From G963663315 sp963663315 (GTDB lineage Bacteria > Pseudomonadota > Gammaproteobacteria > Arenicellales > Poriferihabitantaceae): a stretch of 64,000 nucleotides of DNA. The notes under the pieces were generated by a model. The model had not been told where the DNA came from. It searched no databases and saw only the letters and a list, made by a program, of their open reading frames with translations. The translations under genes were made by a program, and so were the position numbers. Location: contig OY760176.1 in assembly GCA_963663315.1 (NCBI GenBank), positions 1,612,001-1,676,000 on the forward strand, written 5' to 3'. Below, one piece after another: positions 24,985 to 32,718 of the stretch (positions are counted from its first letter, which is position 1; every line of letters starts with the position of its first letter).

Positions 24985-26159
24985 TGAAATTCAAAAAGCT
25001 GCGGGATATTGATGTCGCAGGCAAGGTCGTTCTGATTCGTCAGGACCTGAACGTACCGATAAGGGATGGCAGGATAACATCGACAAAAAGGATCGAAGCG
25101 TCATTGGCTACCACCCGGTATGCCCGCGACGCCGGTGCAAAAGTACTCCTGATGTCGCATTTGGGGAGACCGACGGAAGGGCGACCCGAAAAATATTTTT
25201 CCCTCCAGCCTGTCGCCGATGATCTGAGCCGTCGTCTGGGTCAAACGGTAAAGCTGAACTCCGATTATCTCAGCGTCACCCCGGTTCTGAACAATAGCGA
25301 TGTCGAATTGCTGGAAAATGTTCGTTACAACATCGGCGAGACAGCCAATGAACCTGCTCTTGGCCAACAATATGCCCGCTTGTGTGATGTCTTCGTCATG
25401 GATGCATTCGGCGCCGCTCATCGGGCACAGGCTTCCACTTACAGTGTCGGGCAATACGCTGCTGAGTCCTGCGCGGGGCTGCTGTTAACTACGGAACTGG
25501 AGGCCCTCGACAAGGCGTGGGCTCATTCCCGACACCCGATTCTGGCGATTATTGGCGGCGCCAAGATTTCAACCAAGCTGACTTTACTGAATTCCCTGTC
25601 CAGCAAGGTCGATCTGCTGCTCCCGGGAGGAGGTATTGCCAATACCCTGATCGCTGCGGCGGGTTATTCTGTCGGCAAATCACTGTGTGAACCTGAATTG
25701 ATTGGTCAGGCAACCATGCTGCTGGAGATGGCGAGGAACAATGGCAGCGAGATCCCGATTCCGATGGATGTGGTGACCGCGAAAACCATCTCAATGGACG
25801 CTCCTGCCGGGATCAAGAGGGTAGACCGGATTGAAAACGATGATCTGATTCTTGATATCGGACCCGATACCTCGGAACGATGGTCCAGACTCATACTTGA
25901 AGCAGGCACTGTTGTCTGGAACGGACCGCTGGGGGTGTTTGAAATTCCGCAATTCGCCAATGGCACTCGAACCCTGGGACAAGCCATTGCCGATTCCGAT
26001 GCGTTTTCCATCTGTGGCGGCGGTGACACTCTCGCGGCCATCGAGGCATTTGACCTGACCGAAAAAGTTTCCTGCATCTCTACCGGAGGCGGGGCATTTC
26101 TGGAATATCTCGAAGGAAAAGTACTGCCGGTGGTGGAAATGCTGGAGTCGAGAGCGTAA
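24984..26159 (+). CDS. pgk: Phosphoglycerate kinase
   Basis: The 391-residue monomeric enzyme makes ATP and 3-phosphoglycerate. The substrate-binding start VLIRQDLNVPIRDGRI, LLMSHLGRPTEG, the nucleotide-side IGGAKISTKLTLL, VWNGPLGVFEIPQFANGTR and ICGGGDTLAAIEAF are all present and intact. The ATG at 24984 overlaps the gap stop. No pyk or fba follows; pyk lies far away at 56.2-57.6 kb. Confidence 0.97.
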   Translation: MKFKKLRDIDVAGKVVLIRQDLNVPIRDGRITSTKRIEASLATTRYARDAGAKVLLMSHLGRPTEGRPEKYFSLQPVADDLSRRLGQTVKLNSDYLSVTPVLNNSDVELLENVRYNIGETANEPALGQQYARLCDVFVMDAFGAAHRAQASTYSVGQYAAESCAGLLLTTELEALDKAWAHSRHPILAIIGGAKISTKLTLLNSLSSKVDLLLPGGGIANTLIAAAGYSVGKSLCEPELIGQATMLLEMARNNGSEIPIPMDVVTAKTISMDAPAGIKRVDRIENDDLILDIGPDTSERWSRLILEAGTVVWNGPLGVFEIPQFANGTRTLGQAIADSDAFSICGGGDTLAAIEAFDLTEKVSCISTGGGAFLEYLEGKVLPVVEMLESRA

Positions 26160-26206
26160 TCAGGCCGACTGCTTCTCTTCAGGAAAATCCACCACCGTAA
26201 CCACCG

Positions 26207-26233
26207 TAGGGGCAGGTCACCGTGCCTGCCCGC
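26207..26233. repeat. GTAGGGGCAGG...CCTGCCC hairpin
   Basis: A 7-bp perfect stem (GGGCAGG 26210-26216 with CCTGCCC 26225-26231) closes around TCACCGTG. It begins CGTAGGGGCA, as does a second hairpin at 52753-52781. It lies in the 77-bp gap between the convergent pgk and lpxH genes, and may serve as a bidirectional terminator or 3' stabiliser. Confidence 0.5.
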
Positions 26234-26236
26234 GAA

Positions 26237-26950
26237 TCAGACCTGAAGCGCGAAATTTCCGTTGTCGTAGTACAACATGCTTTTCTGGGTATACCAGTCT
26301 CCCATCACATAGCGCCTCGCAGTGCAATCATCCAGCATGAATTCATGTACCGCAGGTTTGTGGGTATGTCCATGGATCAGTTTCAATACACCGTGCTCCC
26401 GCATCACATTTTCCACATGCTGCTGATTGACATCCATGATTTCCGCGCTTTTGCTGCGTTTACCCGCTTCGCTTTTTTCTCTCATCAATAATGCGGTATC
26501 GATTCGATCTTCTATCGGTTGACTCAGGAAAGCGACTTTCCACTTTGACGTGAGCATTTGCGCTCTGGCCTGCTGATGTCCCACATCGTTGGTACAAAGG
26601 GCATCACCGTGGGTCAGTAACACCTTTTCGTCGCCCAGGATAATGACAGAAGGATCCGGCAGGAGAGAACAACCTGTCCGTTTTGCAAACTCCCCTCCCA
26701 CCAGGAAATCCCGGTTACCGTGCATGAAATTGAGTTTTATGCCAGCGCTTGAGGTCGACCTGATTATTTCTTCTACCCTGCCCTGCCCCAGTACATCACT
26801 GGCGTCATCACCGACCCAGACTTCGAACAAGTCACCCAGTATGTAAATCTCATCAATCATGCCAATCGCATTTGTCATGAAATTTTCGAACCACCCGGTT
26901 GCATCCGGCCTGTCCGGGGTTAAATGCAAATCAGAAATAAATGCGATCAT
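26237..26950 (-). CDS. lpxH: UDP-2,3-diacylglucosamine diphosphatase
   Basis: This 237-residue metallophosphoesterase performs the fourth step of lipid A synthesis at the inner membrane, releasing UMP to give lipid X. The motifs are IAFISDLHL, ILGDLFEVWVGDD, FMHGNRDFLVG, LLTHGDALCTND and LIHGHTHKPAVHE. I chose ATG 26950 (MIAFISDLHL), which gives the E. coli-like length (240); an in-frame ATG at 27001 would add 17 residues. Neither has a good ribosome-binding site. Divergent from cysS. Confidence 0.93.
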   Translation of the reverse strand: MIAFISDLHLTPDRPDATGWFENFMTNAIGMIDEIYILGDLFEVWVGDDASDVLGQGRVEEIIRSTSSAGIKLNFMHGNRDFLVGGEFAKRTGCSLLPDPSVIILGDEKVLLTHGDALCTNDVGHQQARAQMLTSKWKVAFLSQPIEDRIDTALLMREKSEAGKRSKSAEIMDVNQQHVENVMREHGVLKLIHGHTHKPAVHEFMLDDCTARRYVMGDWYTQKSMLYYDNGNFALQV

Positions 26951-27075
26951 GGTCTGGGAAAAGCCGGGCGTGTCTGCTTTTTGGTTGGATACAGGTAGCA
27001 TTTATTGTACCATCCGCTTCATCTGAGAAGTAAATGACGAACACCGTCAAACAGGGCCTGCAGACGGTCTTCCCC

Positions 27076-28449
27076 ATGAAAATAAAACTGTACGATAGCT
27101 ATACCCGTTCACTCAGGGAGTTCGAGCCACTGAATGGTAATAAAGTGAGAATCTATGCCTGTGGGCCCACAGTCTATAACTACGCACATATAGGCAACCT
27201 GCGTACTTATATATTCGAGGATGTCCTGCGCAGGACCCTGGAGGCTTACGGCTATGATGTCATCCATGTGATAAACATCACCGATGTGGGTCATCTTGCC
27301 TCGGACGCTGATACCGGTGAGGACAAGATTGAGCAGGGATCAAAACGCACAGGCAAAACAGCATGGGAGATTGCCGACCAGTACACCGAAGCATTCCAGC
27401 AGGATATTGCTGCATTGAATATTCTTGAGCCCTTGATCTGGTGTCGCGCCACTGACCATATCGAAGAACAGATTGGCGATATCCGGATCATCGAGGAGAA
27501 AGGATTTACTTATATCACATCCGATGGAGTGTATTTTGACACCACAAAACTGGATAGTTACGGTTATCTGGCACGGTTGGATGTAGCAGGATTAAATGCG
27601 GGGCAACGTGTCGATATTGGCGAAAAGCGCAATGCAACGGATTTCGCACTCTGGAAATTCAGCCCCGAAGGTCACCAGCGTCAGATGGAATGGGACAGCC
27701 CCTGGGGCACTGGATTCCCGGGTTGGCATATTGAATGTTCAGCCATGGCAGTGAAATATCTGGGTGAGAATTTTGACATTCATTGTGGTGGAAAAGATCA
27801 TATACCGGTCCACCATACCAACGAGATTGCTCAGTCAGAGGTCTGCTACGGCACCAATTTGGCGAATTTCTGGTTGCATGGTTATTTTCTGGAGGTTGAC
27901 AAACAGAAAATGGCTAAGTCATCGGGGGAGTTTCTGCGACTGCAAACACTACTGGACAATCACTACGACCCCCTGAGCTATCGCTATCTGTGCCTGACGG
28001 CCAATTATCGGAGTGATTTGAAATTCACCTGGGACAGTCTGGACAGTGCCCGGACCGCCGTCAATCGACTCAGAACCGCAGTGCATTCCTGGGGTGAAGC
28101 CACGGATGCAGATCAAAACTATATTGATCTATTCAACCGGCAAGTGTTTAACGATCTCAATACCACAAAAGCATTGGCAGTGGTCTGGGAACTGGTCAAG
28201 AGTGCGCTGCCGAACGGAGTCAAGAAGGCAACGATTCAACAATGCGACCAGATTATGGGGTTGAATCTCTGTCAATGGACACCCGACCAGATCGAGATTC
28301 CGGAAGCGATACAGATTCTGATCGATCAGCGAAAGATCGCAAGGGAATCCAGGGACTGGGAACAATCTGATCGTTTGCGCGCTCAGATATCGTTATTGGG
28401 ATTCGAAATCGAAGACTCACCGGATGGCGCCAGAATCCGCAAAAGATGA
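27076..28449 (+). CDS. cysS: Cysteinyl-tRNA synthetase
   Basis: The 457-residue class I synthetase charges tRNA-Cys. KLYDSYTRSLREFEPL, the zinc-cysteine CGPTVYNYAHIGNLRTYI with the HIGN version of the HIGH motif, WHIECSAMAVKYLG and KMAKSSGEF (KMSKS-type) are intact. A C-terminal anticodon-binding region ends ARIRKR. ATG 27076 matches the usual family start; an in-frame ATG at 27034, with GAGAAG before it, would add 14 residues and may be the true start. Confidence 0.96.
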   Translation: MKIKLYDSYTRSLREFEPLNGNKVRIYACGPTVYNYAHIGNLRTYIFEDVLRRTLEAYGYDVIHVINITDVGHLASDADTGEDKIEQGSKRTGKTAWEIADQYTEAFQQDIAALNILEPLIWCRATDHIEEQIGDIRIIEEKGFTYITSDGVYFDTTKLDSYGYLARLDVAGLNAGQRVDIGEKRNATDFALWKFSPEGHQRQMEWDSPWGTGFPGWHIECSAMAVKYLGENFDIHCGGKDHIPVHHTNEIAQSEVCYGTNLANFWLHGYFLEVDKQKMAKSSGEFLRLQTLLDNHYDPLSYRYLCLTANYRSDLKFTWDSLDSARTAVNRLRTAVHSWGEATDADQNYIDLFNRQVFNDLNTTKALAVVWELVKSALPNGVKKATIQQCDQIMGLNLCQWTPDQIEIPEAIQILIDQRKIARESRDWEQSDRLRAQISLLGFEIEDSPDGARIRKR

Positions 28450-28550
28450 TATTTGCGAATATACCGGGAGTCGATCACAAATAAACCCGGATATAGTCAC
28501 TTTAATCAATTGAAATCCATGGGGCGGTTGGAGTAGAATCCCCCCTCCGT

Positions 28551-28627
28551 TGCGGGGTGGAGCAGTCTGGCAGCTCGTCGGGCTCATAACCCGAAGGTCG
28601 CAGGTTCAAATCCTGCCCCCGCTACCA
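28551..28627 (+). tRNA. Initiator tRNA-fMet (CAT)
   Basis: A 77-nt cloverleaf ending in encoded CCA. The anticodon arm TCGGG-CTCATAA-CCCGA has the three G-C pairs diagnostic of initiator tRNA. The D-arm GAGCAGTCTGGCAGCTC and T-arm GCAGG-TTCAAAT-CCTGC fold correctly. The acceptor stem is unpaired at 1-72, another initiator hallmark, but as T/T rather than the common C/A. Transcribed with cysS direction; a TA pair lies on the opposite strand 13 bp downstream. Confidence 0.95.
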
Positions 28628-28640
28628 CCGCTCCAGTCGT

Positions 28641-28916
28641 TCAAGAGTAGCGCTTTCTCAGTTTTTGATATACCTTGTCACGCTTTTCAACGATGGTGAC
28701 AAGCAACGTATCATCATCAAATTCATAAATGATACGGTAGCTACCCACACGGGTGCGGTGACAGGGGTAGCCAACAATCCTGGTGAAATTACGTGGTGCA
28801 GAGTCTTCACGCAGTTTTTCAATTTGTGCGGCAAGTACTCTGGCAATTTCCGGCGCACGTTTGATGAGTTTGTCGAGCGATTTTTCCGACTGGCTAGTGA
28901 ACTGGACTTTACGCAT
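28641..28916 (-). CDS. RelE/ParE-family toxin
   Basis: The 91-residue protein has the RelE/ParE fold: VQFTSQSEKSLDKLIKRAPE, IVGYPCHRTRVGSYRIIYEF and a terminal LLVTIVEKRDKVYQKLRKRY. The closing pattern (V-xx-Rxx-VY) is typical of RelE/ParE toxins. It overlaps the antitoxin gene by 8 bp and reads toward tRNA-fMet. No disruption is seen. Its cellular target (mRNA or gyrase) is not determined by sequence. Confidence 0.87.
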   Translation of the reverse strand: MRKVQFTSQSEKSLDKLIKRAPEIARVLAAQIEKLREDSAPRNFTRIVGYPCHRTRVGSYRIIYEFDDDTLLVTIVEKRDKVYQKLRKRYS

Positions 28917-29160
28917 TTTTCATGCGCGTTAGCAACTTCTCGGAGTCCTGGGTGCTGAGAAGCCCTTCCTTTTTGGCTTCTTCAGACATCTCACCCCAAA
29001 CCTTATCCTCTTCCACAAAGTCCCGTTGAATGCGTTCCATCAGCGCATCGATCACATAGTCCTTCAGGGTTTTCCCGTGGGCAATGGCCTGAATTTTCAA
29101 CTCATCACGAAAATCCGGCGAGACATTAATGGTCAGTCTTGTAGGTGTCCTGATACTCAT
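28909..29160 (-). CDS. Ribbon-helix-helix antitoxin
   Basis: The 83-residue protein opens with a ribbon-helix-helix: RTPTRLTINVSPDFRDELKI, AIAHGKTLKDYVIDALMERI. The charged C-terminus (EEDKVWGEMSEEAKKEGLL) is the toxin-binding part. It is the first gene of a two-gene operon with the downstream toxin. The upstream DNA contains AT-rich symmetrical stretches (TGTTAGTGTGATAATACAGATAACAG region) that could be its operator, but no clear palindrome stands out. Confidence 0.85.
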   Translation of the reverse strand: MSIRTPTRLTINVSPDFRDELKIQAIAHGKTLKDYVIDALMERIQRDFVEEDKVWGEMSEEAKKEGLLSTQDSEKLLTRMKNA

Positions 29161-29356
29161 AACACTTTCCTGTTAGTGTGATAATACAGATAACAGTATA
29201 TACGGAAATACGCTTTATGTCATAAATTTTGACAGAACTGCACTTAAGGAACCCCAAATACCGGCGACCCGGAGACGGCCGTCGTAAAAGCCGAAATTTA
29301 GATTGATGCCGGTGGCGCCAGTTGGCTGTGCATATAGACAGTCAATCGGATTTAAA

Positions 29357-29436
29357 TCAATCTACCTGCTCCAGCACCTGCCGGGTGAGCGTGGCCTTGC
29401 CTGTCTGCCGCGGCCCGGTGACAATATTTAACCCTT
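29357..29436 (-). pseudogene. Fragment of AAA ATPase (DUF4143-type), Walker A only
   Basis: The minus strand reads QGLNIVTGPRQTGKATLTRQ then VLEQVD and a stop. This matches the start of archaeal/bacterial AAA ATPases of the DUF4143 family (VLTGPRQVGKTTLLRQL), with Thr to Ala in GKT. No start codon or downstream domain remains. The surrounding 29161-29521 has no other supportable gene. Confidence 0.5.
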
Positions 29437-29521
29437 GTGGAGGATTTATCGGAGGTGTTAGTATTTTCGGTTCATGCCTGTGAGAAAATAACTTGATCAA
29501 CTACCACTTAACGGGGGGAAT

Positions 29522-30072
29522 ATGTTTCTTTTAAAAAAAATAATTATCGCAGTCTTGGCCGCGAGCACTTTTGGGTGTGCGACTCTGACAGAAGATGCTA
29601 TGACTGCAATTGCTCTCTCATTTAGCGATGGAAGCAGTGGCGAGTGTACTCTGGATAATAAACGTGGAACGTGGTCAACGGAAATTCCAGATTTTTGTTT
29701 ATGTCAGAAAGTCAGATGATGTCGATAGATCAACTATAAATGGAAGCGATATGAAGAAAGTTATCAAGATAAAGCCGAGGACAAGTATTGCTTCCATGTC
29801 AAAGGATTGGAAGGTAAATAGTGAAGAGGAAGTGGTTTTTCAAGTGTCAAAATCTTCATCTTTTATGCTGTTTACAGGTGGCCCTTCAGCCCACGATACA
29901 GAAGATTAAAACCTGATGGGCGTACAGTTAGGGGATCAATTGCAAGTGAGATGGGCGCTAAAATCGTCGCAAGTGCTATTTTTTTGGACTTCGGACAATT
30001 ATTGTGGATTCGATTACCGACAAGCATCGTAAATATCCGGTGGGCTTCGTTATTCCGATTAAGAAGAAATCT
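29522..30072 (+). pseudogene. Decayed small lipoprotein gene
   Basis: ATG 29522 (GGGGGG upstream) starts a lipoprotein signal (KKIIIAVLAASTFGC, lipobox SFGC-like) followed by SSGECTLDNKRGTWSTEIP. Continuation is scattered over frames: VYVRKSDD in one, NYKWKRYEE in another, then RTVRGSIASEMGAKIVASAI and finally SITDKHRKYPVGFVIPIKKK. Together these resemble a single small lipoprotein family (CTLxNxxGxW, VxxxKSDD, YPxxFVIP), so I read it as one gene with at least three frameshifts. Its last segment is fused in frame to the Fic remnant downstream. Confidence 0.6.
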
Positions 30073-30618
30073 GGCTGGTATGATTGGGCTGTGGCGGAGA
30101 AGTTTAAGCATCCACTGATCCTGATTGCCAATTTTATTTTTGAGTATCTGGCGATCCATCCATTTCAGGATGGCAACGGGCGGACAAGCCGCCTGCTCAC
30201 CAATTTAATGCTGCTACGGCAGGGCTATAGCTTCACCACACTGGTTTCACACGAGAGATTGGTGGAGCAGAGCAAGGCCGGGTATTATCTTGCCTTGAAC
30301 AAGACGCAGAAGAGTTGGAAGCGCGCTAAAGAAGACCTGTCGCCGTGGTTGCTGTTCATTTTTGATATTTTCCATCAGCAGGCGGTAGAGGCGCAGACGC
30401 TGCTTGAAAGTGACCAGTTTGAATATCTGCTTTCTGAAAAGCAGTTACAGTTCTGGCAATGGGCAAAACAGCAGAGAGAGTTCTCACGTAAAACCGCTAT
30501 TGATGCACTGGGTTTTGCGCCTAGAACGGTAGAAGATATAACCCGGAAGCTGCTGGATATGGGAAAACTGGAACGGCTTGGTCAGGGGCGTGCAACCCGT
30601 TATCGCGTGACCGATTAA
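30004..30618 (+). pseudogene. 5'-truncated Fic protein fused to lipoprotein tail
   Basis: The frame begins GTG at 30004 with ~24 residues from the lipoprotein end (DSITDKHRKYPVGFVIPI) and continues directly into the Fic core: HPLILIANFIFEYLAIHPFQ, motif HPFQDGNGRTSR intact, and a C-terminal winged-helix-like part (KTAIDALGFAPRTVEDITRK). The N-terminal Fic helices and any inhibitory motif are lost. Fic enzymes AMPylate proteins. The reading frame is open over 204 codons, so a product could be made, but the chimera looks like a deletion scar. Confidence 0.7.
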
Positions 30619-30635
30619 AATAGAATCATTTCACA

Positions 30636-31088
30636 TCACTGATCCAGATATCCTTCCTCGTCGAGTGACCAGAACGGGTTGTGGGCAACCTCCCAGACAT
30701 GGCCGTCCGGGTCTGCGAAGTATCCGGAGTAGCCGCCCCAGAATACTTTTTCCGGCGGCTTCAACGGTTCGGCGCCAGCCGACAATGCTTCGGCATACGC
30801 TGCATCGACATCCGCCTCGGATGGAAAATTCTGGGCGAGTGTCATGGCGCCGGTTCCGAGTCCGGCGCCCGGCTGTCCCTGCTCCCTGGCAAGCGCATCC
30901 CGTCCGTACAGGCCGAGCATGAAGCCACGCAGCCGGAAAAACGTGACTTCCGGCAGTTCCTCGGCGGGCAGCCAGCCAAGGGTTTTGTAGAATTCCCGCG
31001 AGCGCGCCAGATCATCGACACCAAGCGTGATCAGGGTTACCCGTTGCGGATTGAGTCTGGCTATGTTGCCTCCTTCGTGTGTATTCAA
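30636..31088 (-). CDS. Glyoxalase/VOC-family protein
   Basis: This ~140-150-residue protein has the VOC fold: RVTLITLGVDDLARSREFYK, LGWLPAEELPEVTFFRL, and GGYSGYFADPDGHVWEVAHN. Function (dioxygenase, isomerase or resistance protein) cannot be set. The likely ancestral start is at 31064, where GGAGGCAAC precedes ATA; a nearby duplicated copy of this gene has ATG at exactly that place. The annotated TTG at 31088 is in frame but lies before the ribosome-binding site. Expression may therefore be reduced. Confidence 0.75.
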   Translation of the reverse strand: MNTHEGGNIARLNPQRVTLITLGVDDLARSREFYKTLGWLPAEELPEVTFFRLRGFMLGLYGRDALAREQGQPGAGLGTGAMTLAQNFPSEADVDAAYAEALSAGAEPLKPPEKVFWGGYSGYFADPDGHVWEVAHNPFWSLDEEGYLDQ

Positions 31089-31109
31089 TCAATCGACAGG
31101 ATGAGTTAT

Positions 31110-31265
31110 GTTGTCAAACTGCCCTGCCCCACCGATGATACACGAATGCTTGGCAGGGCTGGCGCGTGAAACGACTACACGGCTTTACAGCGGAGGCCAT
31201 GCCTTGTCTCAGGGCCGATGGTGGGATATCCCTGTCGCACGGCGCTGATTTACGATAAATATGTC
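31110..31265 (+). pseudogene. umuC 3' fragment
   Basis: The stretch is near-identical to the end of the intact umuC gene: 31110-31198 matches about 33612-33702, and 31222-31265 matches about 33925-33967, with the DNA in between deleted. It encodes no continuous protein. It lies between two copies of the VOC gene start, so it was inserted with that duplication. Confidence 0.75.
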
Positions 31266-31314
31266 GATAACTATTGAAATATTGAAATATTCGCTGACTG
31301 AAGGAGTAATAACC

Positions 31315-31350
31315 ATGCAAAAAACTATTCTCATTACCGGCCGAGCATGA
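31315..31350 (+). pseudogene. Start of a short-chain dehydrogenase gene, truncated
   Basis: ATG 31315 with GAAGGAG upstream reads MQKTILITGRA and stops. MQKTILITG is the classical N-terminus of SDR enzymes (next expected: ASSGIG). The sequence switches at the GG/CGAGC boundary into antisense VOC sequence. Only the translation start and first strand remain. Confidence 0.55.
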
Positions 31351-31494
31351 AGCCACGCAGCCACGGAAAAACGTGACTTCCGGCAGTTCCTCGGCGGGCA
31401 GCCAGCCAAGGTCTTTATAGAATTCCCGCGAGCGCGCCAGATCATCGACGCCCAGCGTGATCAGGGTTACCCGTTGCGGATCAAGTCTGGTCAT
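31340..31494 (-). pseudogene. Duplicated 5' fragment of the VOC gene
   Basis: A near-perfect second copy of the first ~50 codons of the VOC gene (MTRLDPQRVTLITLGVDDLA; LGWLPAEELPEVTFF). It retains ATG and GGAGG, but a 2-bp insertion shifts the frame after VTFFR and the copy is cut at the SDR fragment. It matches 30911-31078. Confidence 0.8.
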
Positions 31495-31503
31495 GTTGCC
31501 TCC

Positions 31504-32254
31504 TTATGCTGAAATGGTTACGGGTTCCCCGATTGGTCGCTTACTGCCTGCCCTGTCGACAGGCGTGGCAAACAGTTCTGTTCTTAAAGCAGGAATCAGC
31601 AATTCATCGAACAGGGATGTATCCTGAATATCAGGGGAGAGCCACAGATCATAGGTCTCTTCGGGAAGCCATAGCGGGGTTGATTTGCGATGAATACCCG
31701 CCAGATTGGGATGCCCCGCCAGTGTGATAATTGATGCCGAGGTCACATACTCTCCAGTCACCTTGTCCGTCCACTCCTTATACAATCCGCCAAAGGCAAT
31801 GGCGCTGCCATCCTTCGGCTCCAGCAGATGTGGGTTCTTGCCCCCTTCGCTCTCTAGTCACCTTGTCCGTCCAATACAATCCGCCAAAGGCAATGGCGCT
31901 GCCATCCTTCGGCTCCAGCAGATGTGGGTTCTTGCCCCCTTCGCTCTCTATAAACCCACTGGCAGGGATGATGCAGCGTGAAGCCCGGTATTCCGCCTTC
32001 TTCGGCAGCCTGGCATGGTTCGTGTTCACACTGAAATAATCCCTGTGGGGTTTCAGTCCGCCTGGTGTCTGTTGCAGGTATAACCACCAGATTGCAGGGC
32101 GAACCTGGCGCGGTCCACCCGCCTCATTGACGATGCTGATGGTCGCGCCAGGCCTGAAATCATCACTGTAAATGAAGGCCGCACTATCCACCCTCAGGCG
32201 ATCAGAGAGCCTTGCCGTACCGTCCTTGTTGATTAATGCGAAATTGGTGCACAT
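31504..32254 (-). pseudogene. SRAP (YedK/HMCES-type) peptidase gene broken by tandem duplication
   Basis: The N-terminal frame starts MCTNFALINK with the catalytic Cys2, and continues GATISIVNEAGGPRQVRPAI, SVNTNHARLPKKAEYRASRC, IIPASGFIESEGGKNPHLLE, then AFGGLYWTDKV before shifting into junk (RERRGQEP). The C-terminal frame resumes at KEWTDKVTGEYVTSASIITL and ends GEPVTISA. A ~100-bp tandem duplication in the middle repeats the segment and changes the frame. SRAP proteins crosslink to abasic sites in ssDNA and are SOS-associated; the gene is divergent from umuDC. An N-terminal polypeptide with Cys2 could still be made. Confidence 0.8.
31757..31950. repeat. ~100-bp tandem duplication inside the SRAP gene
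   Basis: Unit A (31757-31856) and unit B (31857-31950) are almost identical, each starting GTCACCTTGTCCGTCCA and ending TCGCTCTCTA. The 76-bp cores 31781-31856 and 31875-31950 match base for base; B lacks six bases (near CTCCTTA). The near identity suggests a recent event. Confidence 0.88.
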
Positions 32255-32283
32255 AATACCGGGTATAATACAGGTTTTCAGTT
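32255..32283. promoter_or_regulatory. Short divergent control region, possible SOS box
   Basis: Only 29 bp separate the SRAP and umuD start codons. The spacer contains GGGTATAATACAGG, in which TATAAT is a good -10 and ATACAG resembles one half of a LexA box; the other half (CCGGG) is poor. SOS control is expected from the genes but the box is degenerate. Confidence 0.3.
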
Positions 32284-32718
32284 ATGACTATTACACGACT
32301 ATCCAGCCATCAAAGCAGGACAGCTTTTCTCGCCCCATACTTTATCAGCCGTGTTCCGGCAGGGTTTCCAAGTCCTGCTGACGATTATATGGACAAGGCG
32401 CTCGATCTCAATGAGCATCTGATCAAACATCCTGCGGCCACGTTCTATTGCTGTGTGTCCGGCCAGTCCCTTGAAGGTATCGGTATCTTTGACGGTGATC
32501 TGCTGATCGTGGACCGTTCACTCACCCCTCAACATGGTGATGTGGTACTCGCTGCCCTTGATGGAGAACTTACCTGCAAAATACTCGATTTGCACCACCG
32601 GCAGTTGCTCTCATCCAATAAGCAATACTCACCTATTCCGATAGGGGAAGGTTCAAGTTGCGAAGTGGAAGGCGTGGTCATTAACTCAATCCGGTATCAC
32701 CGTGTTCGCTCTGGTTGA
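32284..32718 (+). CDS. umuD: DNA polymerase V subunit UmuD (LexA-like autoprotease)
   Basis: The 144-residue protein is processed on RecA filaments to UmuD', the partner of UmuC in lesion bypass. The cleavage site is A26-G27 (VPAGFPSPADDY), the nucleophile is Ser62 (SGQSLEGIGI) and the general base is Lys99 (LDGELTCKI), matching E. coli Ser60 and Lys97. SYSPIPIG-like (QYSPIPIGEG) and VEGVVI complete the fold. It overlaps umuC by 17 bp, giving translational coupling. The start has no clear ribosome-binding site and lies 29 bp from the divergent SRAP gene. Confidence 0.92.
   Translation: MTITRLSSHQSRTAFLAPYFISRVPAGFPSPADDYMDKALDLNEHLIKHPAATFYCCVSGQSLEGIGIFDGDLLIVDRSLTPQHGDVVLAALDGELTCKILDLHHRQLLSSNKQYSPIPIGEGSSCEVEGVVINSIRYHRVRSG

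Noticed and set aside
30665..31169. Forward ORFs opposite the VOC gene
   Set aside because: They are antisense shadows; the minus frame has the clear VOC motifs.
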